Positions 36,575-44,174 of a stretch of DNA of 64,000 bases are shown here, piece by piece. The stretch is from GCA-2737725 sp965229355 (GTDB lineage Bacteria; Pseudomonadota; Alphaproteobacteria; Rhodospirillales; Rhodospirillaceae). The stretch is taken from assembly GCA_965229355.1 (NCBI GenBank), contig OZ245869.1, positions 2,418,001 to 2,482,000 on the forward strand, written 5' to 3'. Position 1 is the stretch's first letter. The number at the start of each line of letters is the position of its first letter. The position numbers and the translations under genes were made by a program. The notes under the pieces are model-generated. The model saw only the letters and a list, made by a program, of their open reading frames with translations. It made no database searches and was not told the DNA's origin.

Positions 36575-37723
36575 CTAGTTGCGTAATGCAGCTTCTAATG
36601 TTTCGCGCAATTTAGCCATCGGCACGTCAGCTGTTGTGAAGGCTTTGCCAATACCGCGTGCCAGAATGAAGGTCACGGCACCGTCAGCGACCTTCTTATC
36701 CTGTGCCATATGGGCGATCAGTGCGTCCACGGTAATCTTGCCTTTGGGCCCGGTTTTCGGGGGCGAAACAGGCAGGCCGACTTTGGCTAAGTGCGCGCGG
36801 GCCCGGTCGGCATCGTCTGCACTGCACAGCCCTATACGCGCTGACAAGTCAAATGCCATGACCATGCCAATGCCAACGGCTTCGCCGTGTAGCAACTCAC
36901 CGCCGTAGCCCATTTCAGCTTCCATCGCATGGCCGAAGGTGTGGCCTAAGTTCAGTAACGCACGTGCGCCAGCTTCTTTCTCGTCTTCGCCGACAATCTT
37001 TGCCTTCGCACGGCAGCTTTCAGCAATGCAGTGCGTGAGGGCTGATTGATCGTTCTGACCCAGCGATAACGCTTGCTCTGCATTTTGCTCTAGCCATGCA
37101 AAAAATTCAGCATCACCCAACAATCCATATTTCGCGACCTCGGCATAACCGGCCAACAACTCGCGATGCGGCAGTGTGTTGAGGGCATCTGTATCGGCCA
37201 GCACCAAGCGCGGTTGGTGGAAGCTGCCCACCAGGTTTTTGCCAGCGGCTGTATTGATGCCAGTCTTGCCGCCCACGGAGCTGTCGACTTGCGACAACAA
37301 AGTGGTCGGAATTTGAATGAAGTCTACACCACGCAACAAAATGGATGCCGCAAAACCCGCCAAGTCTCCAATCACGCCGCCGCCTAAGGCTACGATCATA
37401 GTTTTGCGTTCGCACTTGGCCGCAAGCATAGCATCCAACACGCGCGATAAGTTCTCGAAACTTTTTGTAGATTCGCCCGCTGGCACAATGATGTGGTCGG
37501 ACTTAATGCCAGCCTTCATCAGTGTCGTAGCGAGGTTGCCCAAGTAGTGCGGGGCGACGTTGCTGTCGGTGACGATGAAGACGCGCTTTTGTTTTAAAAC
37601 AGGAGCGATCAATTCATCAGCACGCGCGAGCAATCCGCGTCCGATAAAAATGTCGTACGAACGTGAGTCGAGATCGACCGCAACACGCGTCGATGCTGAT
37701 GAAGTTTGTCCGTCGTGGCTCAT
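36575..37723 (-). CDS. aroB: 3-Dehydroquinate synthase
   Basis: 382-residue NAD- and metal-dependent enzyme that cyclises DAHP to 3-dehydroquinate in the shikimate pathway. Diagnostic stretches are VPAGESTKSFENLSRVLD, the NAD site ALGGGVIGDLAGFAAS, PTTLLSQVDSSVGGKTGIN and the metal-binding NLGHTFGHAME. Its ATG overlaps the aroK stop (ATGA), so the two are translationally coupled. Length is normal. Confidence 0.96.
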   Translation of the reverse strand: MSHDGQTSSASTRVAVDLDSRSYDIFIGRGLLARADELIAPVLKQKRVFIVTDSNVAPHYLGNLATTLMKAGIKSDHIIVPAGESTKSFENLSRVLDAMLAAKCERKTMIVALGGGVIGDLAGFAASILLRGVDFIQIPTTLLSQVDSSVGGKTGINTAAGKNLVGSFHQPRLVLADTDALNTLPHRELLAGYAEVAKYGLLGDAEFFAWLEQNAEQALSLGQNDQSALTHCIAESCRAKAKIVGEDEKEAGARALLNLGHTFGHAMEAEMGYGGELLHGEAVGIGMVMAFDLSARIGLCSADDADRARAHLAKVGLPVSPPKTGPKGKITVDALIAHMAQDKKVADGAVTFILARGIGKAFTTADVPMAKLRETLEAALRN

Positions 37724-38292
37724 GGCAATGTCGCTAGCGGTGTGCCGAGATGTTTTTCCAAAGCATCCAACGCACGTGCGGTGGTGATGTTGGGGTTATC
37801 CACGCCGGTTTCCACGGCAATGTCTGATTCGGCGTAAACGGGGTAGCGGATGTTGATCAGCTCTTGCAGTTTCTCGCGCGGATCGCCGGAGTTTAAAAGC
37901 GGACGATGGCCGCGGCCTTTGGTGCGAGCGACCAGGGTATCAAGCTCGGCGCGCAACCAAAGCGACGTTGCATTCTCTTTGATGAGTTTACGGGTGTCAG
38001 GGTCCATGAAGGCGCCGCCGCCCGAGGCCAGCACGCAGGGTGCGCCATGGAGCAAGCGGTTCATGACCCGGCGTTCGCCCTCACGAAATGAGACTTCGCC
38101 ATATTTTTCAAAGATTTCTGCGACAGATAACCCGGCCGCTTTTTCAATTTCCGTGTCAGCATCGACAAACGGCACGTCCAGACGTTGCGCCAGGCGGCGA
38201 CCAATGCAGCTTTTGCCAGCACCCATCAAACCCACCAAAACGATCGTTTTGCTGAGTTGGCCAGGCTGTACGGGGCTAAGTTGGTCGTTCAT
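37720..38292 (-). CDS. aroK: Shikimate kinase
   Basis: 190-residue kinase phosphorylating shikimate. It has Walker A GLMGAGKSCIGR (about 21-32), the shikimate-binding FVDADTEIE, GGGAFMD, and the lid R-G-H-R-P-LL. ATG 38292 is chosen; the frame stays open to 38487 but the extra residues do not resemble the family. It overlaps aroB by four bases and is divergent from the gene group ending in xerD. Confidence 0.95.
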   Translation of the reverse strand: MNDQLSPVQPGQLSKTIVLVGLMGAGKSCIGRRLAQRLDVPFVDADTEIEKAAGLSVAEIFEKYGEVSFREGERRVMNRLLHGAPCVLASGGGAFMDPDTRKLIKENATSLWLRAELDTLVARTKGRGHRPLLNSGDPREKLQELINIRYPVYAESDIAVETGVDNPNITTARALDALEKHLGTPLATLP

Positions 38293-38532
38293 AGACGGAC
38301 TATATATGCCAGAGAGGGTTAAATCCCAATCAATGCGCAAGTTCGGTGTCTCCTTGGGCAAACTGCCCACGCGGCGGAAATGTGGCAGTCTGAATGCAAC
38401 AAAGTGACTGATAAACCAAGGACTTTCATAGACTTTGGAGCGTCTCTTGCGTAGTGTTAAGGCACGCGGGTTGGGGCGATTCAGCACCTATATATAGGGG
38501 CATGCGCCCATGAGATGAGGGCGTAGCGGACG

Positions 38533-38661
38533 ATGGTAAAATTCGTATTGGCCTTAGTGGCTGTAGTCATTCTCGGCGGGGTCGTTTTCCTGGCGACATG
38601 GGATATGCCGGCCCCCATCGCGACCACCGAGAAAGTCATTCCGAATGAGCGTTTCCAATAA
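38533..38661 (+). CDS. 42-residue single-pass membrane peptide
   Basis: Short frame starting at ATG 38533. A hydrophobic segment (FVLALVAVVILGGVVFLATW, residues 4-23) is followed by WDMPAPIATTEKVIPNERFQ. A tail of the type W-D-x-P-A-P...EKVIPN-R-F upstream of xerD-linked exported proteins is, as I recall, conserved in alphaproteobacteria, which supports a real gene. It overlaps the start of the following gene by 17 bases, suggesting coupled translation. It lies too close to the aroK promoter side to have much leader. Function unknown. Confidence 0.6.
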   Translation: MVKFVLALVAVVILGGVVFLATWDMPAPIATTEKVIPNERFQ

Positions 38662-40558
38662 ACCACTAATGTTGTGGCGCGCGGCGATTCTGTCCGGCGT
38701 TGCAACCGCAGCGCTGTGCTCTGGCGTGTCCTCCCATGCTCAATCGGGGGCGCAATCAGGCCGCGCACCAGTTGCTTTGGTGCCGCAGAGCTTGCCGCCG
38801 GCCGCGAGCGATCAACCTCCGCCGGACGCAGCACCTGCAGCTCCTTTAACGCCGACCATCACGGTCGATAAGCTTGATCGCATCGAGACAGATCGTATTG
38901 GTCTGGCCGATGAAAGCTCGGGCACATTGCCTGCCGACATGTGGGTGGGCAGCGATCCTGCATTCGTGCGCGCGGTACTGGCGCAACTTCCGCATCAGAT
39001 GCCGTCATTGGCGATGCGCCGCTTAGCGCAGAACTTGTTGTTGCCCCCTGCGCGCCAACCCGAAGCCAAATCATCAGCGCCTGTTCTTGATGCGGGTGCA
39101 CCAGTTGAAGCTGATGCGGCGGAAGAAAAAGCGCAGAGCACGTGGTTGCTGGAATCGCGTTTAGCGGCCTTGGCTGGCATGGGCGACTGGCCCAGTGTTG
39201 TGGCGTTAGCCGAAGTTGTTCCGCAAGATCGCCTGAACGAAAATATTGTTCAGATGCGTGTCGATGGATTGCTGGTGGACGGCAAAACTGATGCGGCTTG
39301 TAACGAAGTGCAGGCTTCGATCTCACGCCAAGCCGATACGTACTGGCAGAAGTTCCAGGTTTATTGCCAATGGGTGAATAAACAAACCAGTGCGGCGCAA
39401 CTGGGCTTATCGTTGTTGCGCGAGCAAGGCGTTGAAGACCCGAATTTCTTCTGGGCAGCCGATGTGATGCAGGGCTTGAAAGTGCCTGCACCTGCGAAGT
39501 TGGAAAATGTGCGGCCGCTAGAGTTGGCGATGTTGCGCGCGGGCGGTCAGCCGTTCCCGGATGCGTTGGTTTTAAGTGGCGATGCCACAGTGATGCGTGT
39601 GCTGGCATCGATGCAGCCGGCGCCCCCGGAAGATGCAAAAATTACGGCAGAAGAAAAGAAGAAGCGTCTCCGCCAACAAACTGAAGCACGCATTGCAATT
39701 GCTGAGCGTGCCGTTGTGTTGGGCGCGGCGGATCCGCAGAATTTGCGCGATCTCTATGCTGCGTTGGATTTAAGCGGTGGCCCTGCGGTGCAACTGGCCG
39801 ATGCCAATGTCGATAAAGTGGCGACACGTGCGTATTTGTACCAATTGGCAAAATCGCAAAACACAGCCACAGCCCGTGCCGAAGTGATTTCACGCGTGGT
39901 TGAGCTGACGCGCGCTGACAAAGGCAAAAAAGGGCCTGATTTGGTTCTCGTGGGCCGCGTGTATGCGCCGCTGATTACGGAATTTGAGCCATCGCCTGAT
40001 TTGATTTGGTTCGCTGGTGCTGCAGCGCGTGCGTTGTTAGCGGCAGGAGAGCATCAAAAGGCATTCGGCTGGATTGATCTGGCAACCCAAATGGCGCGTG
40101 GCAGTTCTGATGCGGCCAATGTGGCGGATGGCTTGTGGGCTATTCACCGCATGGCAACGCCAGGGGCGGGTACGATGGTTTCGACCCAAAGTTTCCGCGC
40201 GTGGCAGGCATCATTGCCAGCGGCGCAAGCAGCAGCTTTGCGTGAGCCGTTACTGAATTTGCTGACAGCACTGGGTGATCAGGTTCCGCCGGATGAATGG
40301 TTGTCGGTTGTCGGAACGTCTAATGGTGCCAATGCTGCGCCGCCGCCATCGTATGTCTGGAACGGTTTAAGCCTCGCTGCACGTGATGATCGGGTAGGCG
40401 ATGCCGCAGCCTTATCGCTGATTGCCTTGGGCGATGTTGGCCCCCATGGCACGTCGCCGGTAACGCTGGCGAAAGTGATCGAGACTTTGCGGGCTGTTGG
40501 TCGTGAGAACGATGCGCGTGCGCTGGCGGTTGAGGCGGCGCTGGTGCAGGGCCTGTAG
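38645..40558 (+). CDS. Large exported helical-repeat protein of unknown function
   Basis: 637 residues with a signal peptide (AAILSGVATAALCSGVSSHAQ, cleavage near residue 33), then a Pro/Ala-rich linker (about 40-70). The rest is a long helical, TPR-like body (LESRLAALAGMGDWPSVVALAEVV...). It occupies the position just before xerD that, in other alphaproteobacteria, is taken by poorly characterised exported proteins sometimes labelled antifreeze-like. No catalytic motif is visible. Its stop shares one base with the GTG start of the recombinase gene. Confidence 0.7.
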   Translation: MSVSNKPLMLWRAAILSGVATAALCSGVSSHAQSGAQSGRAPVALVPQSLPPAASDQPPPDAAPAAPLTPTITVDKLDRIETDRIGLADESSGTLPADMWVGSDPAFVRAVLAQLPHQMPSLAMRRLAQNLLLPPARQPEAKSSAPVLDAGAPVEADAAEEKAQSTWLLESRLAALAGMGDWPSVVALAEVVPQDRLNENIVQMRVDGLLVDGKTDAACNEVQASISRQADTYWQKFQVYCQWVNKQTSAAQLGLSLLREQGVEDPNFFWAADVMQGLKVPAPAKLENVRPLELAMLRAGGQPFPDALVLSGDATVMRVLASMQPAPPEDAKITAEEKKKRLRQQTEARIAIAERAVVLGAADPQNLRDLYAALDLSGGPAVQLADANVDKVATRAYLYQLAKSQNTATARAEVISRVVELTRADKGKKGPDLVLVGRVYAPLITEFEPSPDLIWFAGAAARALLAAGEHQKAFGWIDLATQMARGSSDAANVADGLWAIHRMATPGAGTMVSTQSFRAWQASLPAAQAAALREPLLNLLTALGDQVPPDEWLSVVGTSNGANAAPPPSYVWNGLSLAARDDRVGDAAALSLIALGDVGPHGTSPVTLAKVIETLRAVGRENDARALAVEAALVQGL

Positions 40559-41484
40559 TGCCGCGTTCCAGCGCACCACAGCAATCTGTCGATAATCCGC
40601 AGCTTGAAGCGTTCTTGGAAATGATGGCCGCCGAGCGTGGCGCATCAAAGCATACGCTTGCAGCGTATCAGCAAGATTTGTTGGCGTTAGATCATTTCCT
40701 CACATCGCGGCATCGCACGTATCTGACCGCCGATGTGAAAGACTTACAGCAGTATGTCGCAAGTTTGCACAAAGCGGGGTTGGGCGCGCGGTCGGGCGCG
40801 CGGCGGGTTTCGAGCACGCGGCAACTGTTTCAATTTCTCTATCAAGAAGGCTTGCGCGGCGATGATCCTTCACACGGCTTGGATCGCCCGCGTTTACCAA
40901 AGACGCTGCCAAAGTACCTGACGGAAGAAGAGGTTGATGCATTGCTGGCCGCAGCGCGCGACGACGGTACGCGCATTACAGCATTGCTCGAACTTTTGTA
41001 TGCCACGGGCTTGCGTGTGTCGGAATTGGTGTCGCTGCCTATTGGGGCCGCGCGTAATCCATCTGTGCTCATTGTGCGCGGTAAAGGTTCGAAAGAACGC
41101 ATGGTGCCGGTGGGCGAGGCTGCCCAAGAGGCCTTGGGCGCTTATCTGCAACATCGGGAAAAGTTTCTGCCCAAGAAAAAAGTACCGTCTCCTTGGTTGT
41201 TTCCATCTACCAGCCGCAGCGGGCATCTCACGCGCGACGGGTTTGCCAAGATGTTGAAAGACGTGGCACTTGCTGCCGGACTGATGCCATCGCGTGTATC
41301 GCCGCACGTTCTGCGGCATTCCTTCGCCACGCACTTACTCTCTCATGGCGCTGATTTGCGTACGCTTCAGCAGTTGTTAGGCCATAGCGATATTTCCACC
41401 ACGCAAATTTATACGCACGTGCTGGATGAGCGCTTAAAGTCGCTGGTGCAGAACCATCATCCGCTTGCGGATTTTAAACTCTAA
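40558..41484 (+). CDS. xerD: Tyrosine recombinase XerD (XerC/D type)
   Basis: 308-residue site-specific recombinase that resolves chromosome dimers at dif. The N-terminal core-binding domain is AAERGASKHTLAAYQQDL...LFQFLYQEGLRGDDPSHGLDRPRLPKTLPKYLT. Catalytic residues are all present: Arg in GLRVSEL, Lys in GKGSKER, His and Arg in HVLRHSFATHLL, His in LGHSDISTT and the nucleophile Tyr in IYTHV. GTG start overlapping the previous stop. XerD rather than XerC is favoured by the LPK-x-L region and by linkage to aroK-aroB, but the distinction is not certain. Confidence 0.88.
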   Translation: MPRSSAPQQSVDNPQLEAFLEMMAAERGASKHTLAAYQQDLLALDHFLTSRHRTYLTADVKDLQQYVASLHKAGLGARSGARRVSSTRQLFQFLYQEGLRGDDPSHGLDRPRLPKTLPKYLTEEEVDALLAAARDDGTRITALLELLYATGLRVSELVSLPIGAARNPSVLIVRGKGSKERMVPVGEAAQEALGAYLQHREKFLPKKKVPSPWLFPSTSRSGHLTRDGFAKMLKDVALAAGLMPSRVSPHVLRHSFATHLLSHGADLRTLQQLLGHSDISTTQIYTHVLDERLKSLVQNHHPLADFKL

Positions 41485-42344
41485 ATATTTGCCATCGCCC
41501 GAACTTCCTCGGGCGTGTGGCCTGCATCCCGCAGGGTGCGCAGTGTTGGCGCTTGATCCCGTTTTGAGAATTTCTTGCCGTCCGGTCCCAGCAGTAAATC
41601 ATGGTGGTGATATTCGGGTGTGGGCAGCTTTAACAGTTTCTGCAGCAGCCGATGCACATGCGTGGCCTCGAACAAATCTTTGCCGCGTGTGACCAGCGTA
41701 ATCCCTTGCAGGGCATCATCATGCGTGCAGGCGAGGTGATAACTCGTGGGCACATCTTTCCGGGCAATAACGATGTCGCCAAAAATTTGTGGCTGCGCAG
41801 TTTGTAAGCCGCTTCCCAAATCACTCCATGTCAGCGTGCCTGCAACTGCTGCCGCCTCGGTCATGCGCAAGCGCAGTGCATAACTTTCGCCCGCATCAAT
41901 CCGCGCTTTTGCAATGCTTTCAGCGATTACACGACATGTGCCGGGGTAGAGCGGGCCGTCGGGGCCGTGCGGTGCATGGGATGCACCCGCGATTTCGCGT
42001 TGAATATTGGCGCGCGTGCAAAAGCATGGATACACCAAGCCCTGTTGTTTTAATTCTGCGATGCTGCCCGCGTATGCCGCAAAATGTTCGGACTGACGGC
42101 GCACGGGTTTTTCCCAGGTCAGGCCCAACCAGCTTAAATCTTCAAAGATTGCAGCTTCAAATTCGGGCCGACAGCGACCCTGATCGATGTCCTCAATGCG
42201 CACAAGAAAACGGCCCTGCGTAGCGTAATCAGCCGCAAAAAGTGCAGCCTTGGCGTGTCCCAGGTGCAAATACCCCGTCGGGCTGGGGGCAAAGCGGGTG
42301 GTGTAATCGGCCCGGTGCAACGTATTTGGGTCGCATTGTGTCAT
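41481..42344 (-). CDS. gluQ: Glutamyl-Q tRNA(Asp) synthetase
   Basis: 287-residue catalytic-core-only glutamyl-tRNA synthetase paralogue, which attaches Glu to queuosine at position 34 of tRNA-Asp. It has the HIGH-type motif PSPTGYLHLGHAKAAL, the zinc-binding CFCTRANIQREI...YPGTCR, and KMSKS-like GKKFSKRD. It lacks an anticodon-binding domain, as expected. ATG 42344 is used; the frame extends to 42374. A queC-D-E operon for queuosine synthesis lies about 18 kb away. It converges on xerD with a four-base overlap. Confidence 0.93.
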   Translation of the reverse strand: MTQCDPNTLHRADYTTRFAPSPTGYLHLGHAKAALFAADYATQGRFLVRIEDIDQGRCRPEFEAAIFEDLSWLGLTWEKPVRRQSEHFAAYAGSIAELKQQGLVYPCFCTRANIQREIAGASHAPHGPDGPLYPGTCRVIAESIAKARIDAGESYALRLRMTEAAAVAGTLTWSDLGSGLQTAQPQIFGDIVIARKDVPTSYHLACTHDDALQGITLVTRGKDLFEATHVHRLLQKLLKLPTPEYHHHDLLLGPDGKKFSKRDQAPTLRTLRDAGHTPEEVRAMANI

Positions 42345-42444
42345 CGGATTTTCATACCACAAGCCCACCATCATGGGCCAAATTCAGTGGCGCTGTACCA
42401 GACTTTGTATTCTGAAGAAAAGTTGGTACAGTGGACTTGTCTCG

Positions 42445-43032
42445 ATGACACAGGAGCGATTGGCCTGCATGGGTATTTCGCCTGAAGCTTCACCGGCTTT
42501 AGTCCTGAATGCGGATTTCCGTCCGCTGAGTTACTTCCCATTGTCTGTTTGGTCCTGGCAGGACACGATTAAAGCGGTGTTCTTGGGCCGCGTGAATGTC
42601 GTTTCTGAATACGATAAGGTTGTCCGTAGCCCCGGCTGGCAGATGAAGCTGCCCAGCGTAATCTCGCTGAAAAAATATGCGCCGATGGATCGTTCGCCTG
42701 CCTTCACGCGGTTCAACGTGTTCTTGCGCGATCATTTCATGTGCCAGTACTGCGGCACGCCCCACCCAACCAACGATCTGACCTTTGATCATGTGGTTCC
42801 CCGTTGCCGTGGTGGCCGTACCACATGGCAGAACGTGGTGACCGCGTGCTCAAACTGCAATTTGATCAAAGGGCATCGTCTGCCGCACGACGCAGGGATG
42901 TTCCCCAGCCAAACACCATACCGGCCGTCATCGTATGAGTTGCAGGATATCGGACGCAGTTTCCCGCCCAACTATCTGCATCAAAGTTGGCGCGACTATC
43001 TCTATTGGGATACGGAACTGGAGCCCGGTTAG
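42445..43032 (+). CDS. HNH endonuclease family protein
   Basis: 195-residue protein with an HNH/zinc module: CQYCG (Cys pair), then LTFDHVVPRCRGGRTTWQNVVTACSNCNLIKG with the D-H, N and second Cys pair. This stand-alone type is common and conserved in alphaproteobacterial chromosomes and is not part of a restriction system here. ATG 42445 is preferred; the alternative ATG 42469 has AGGAG 14 bases before it, and the frame stays open back to 42373. Biological role unknown. Confidence 0.85.
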   Translation: MTQERLACMGISPEASPALVLNADFRPLSYFPLSVWSWQDTIKAVFLGRVNVVSEYDKVVRSPGWQMKLPSVISLKKYAPMDRSPAFTRFNVFLRDHFMCQYCGTPHPTNDLTFDHVVPRCRGGRTTWQNVVTACSNCNLIKGHRLPHDAGMFPSQTPYRPSSYELQDIGRSFPPNYLHQSWRDYLYWDTELEPG

Positions 43033-43034
43033 GC

Positions 43035-43595
43035 TTATATTCTTTTAGAGAGCCAAATTGCGAGGCGTGTGCCTGCTTTGATGGCGGTCGTCAGCACCGG
43101 ATAGGCCGGCGCTTCTTCGGCGCCGTGTTTTAAACTCACATCGCGATGATGCAATTCGTCTTTGCGAAATTCTTCAATCGTTGATTTCAGCGCAGGCTCG
43201 CTCTCGCCTAAAATCGCAGCTTGTTCAGCGTAGTGCTCGCCAATCACATCTTCCACCGCAACAGTGCAGGCCATGGCGGCTTCGCGGCCCATCAGAGCAG
43301 TGGCTGCACCTAAAGCGAAACCAGCAAGGTTCCATATGGGCTGAAGGGCCGTCGGGCGCACGCCACGTTCGGCCATGAGTGTGTTGAACTTGGTGAGGTG
43401 CTGTTCTTCCTGTTTCAACATGTCTTTAATGACAGCGCCCTCAGCGGTTTTGCCGAGAACGGCCAGTTGACCTTCGTAAATCCGTTTTGCGCCGAACTCG
43501 CCCGCCTGATTGACGCGGATGATCTGCGCCAAACGTTCCTCGCGGCTGGGATCGCCCGGCAATGGCATATCCAAAGTTGATTTTGGGTTCGTCAT
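43035..43595 (-). CDS. coq7: Demethoxyubiquinone hydroxylase (COQ7 type)
   Basis: 186-residue di-iron protein that hydroxylates the ubiquinone ring late in its synthesis. The ligand motifs are visible in order: VNQAGEFGAKRIYEGQ, KQEEQHLTKF (E-x2-H), VEDVIGEHYAEQ and FRKDELHHRD (E-x2-H). Its ATG shares one base with the dsbB stop (TAATG), so translation is coupled. Confidence 0.94.
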   Translation of the reverse strand: MTNPKSTLDMPLPGDPSREERLAQIIRVNQAGEFGAKRIYEGQLAVLGKTAEGAVIKDMLKQEEQHLTKFNTLMAERGVRPTALQPIWNLAGFALGAATALMGREAAMACTVAVEDVIGEHYAEQAAILGESEPALKSTIEEFRKDELHHRDVSLKHGAEEAPAYPVLTTAIKAGTRLAIWLSKRI

Positions 43596-44095
43596 TATCT
43601 TTCAGTCCACCATTGCGGCTTGCGCGTGGCTAAAACACATGCCAGTGCCAGCAACGCACACGCAATCACATTATATCCCGCCATGGAAATTCCAAACAGC
43701 CGGAAAGCGGCTTCGGTGCACCCGGTGCGGCCGGGCTTGTTCAAAGCAGCCGCAATGTCATCAAGCGAGATTTCAGTGATTTGCCCCACGCATTCGCTGG
43801 GGCCTAACCACCAGCGTTCTTCCACGCCGACGTGATACACCGCGATGCCTGCATTCACCGCAAACAGGGCGGCGCAAAGCAGGACAATATTTTTACGCGA
43901 GGCCTTATCAACAGCTGGCATCAAGCCCAGTACTGTTAAAGCTAATGTGAACCCATAAGCCGGGCGTTGCCAGTAACACAACAGGCAGGGCCACAGATCA
44001 AAGCCCCACTGAGCGATCAGCGCCAGGCCCAAGGCCCCCGCAGATGCGGTGGCGATGGCGACTAATATAAGTTGCGAAGGGTGCGTTGTTTGCAT
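43595..44095 (-). CDS. DsbB family disulfide bond formation protein
   Basis: 166-residue four-helix inner-membrane protein that passes electrons from a periplasmic DsbA-type oxidant to quinone. First Cys pair: CLLCYWQRPAYG. Second periplasmic pair: the Cys in PSECVGQ and in RTGCTEAAFRLFG. ATG 44095 is used over an upstream TTG. No dsbA is nearby. Confidence 0.88.
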   Translation of the reverse strand: MQTTHPSQLILVAIATASAGALGLALIAQWGFDLWPCLLCYWQRPAYGFTLALTVLGLMPAVDKASRKNIVLLCAALFAVNAGIAVYHVGVEERWWLGPSECVGQITEISLDDIAAALNKPGRTGCTEAAFRLFGISMAGYNVIACALLALACVLATRKPQWWTER

Positions 44096-44174
44096 GGGCA
44101 AGTTTTAGCCCATCTGCGGTCTTGGCAAAAGCCACCGCGAATGACGTTACAAAGAGGTATTAAACGGGAATGTC

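Noticed and set aside
38859..39638. 259-codon minus-strand frame
   Set aside because: Antisense to the exported repeat protein gene, with the Pro/His/Ser-rich composition of a shadow frame.
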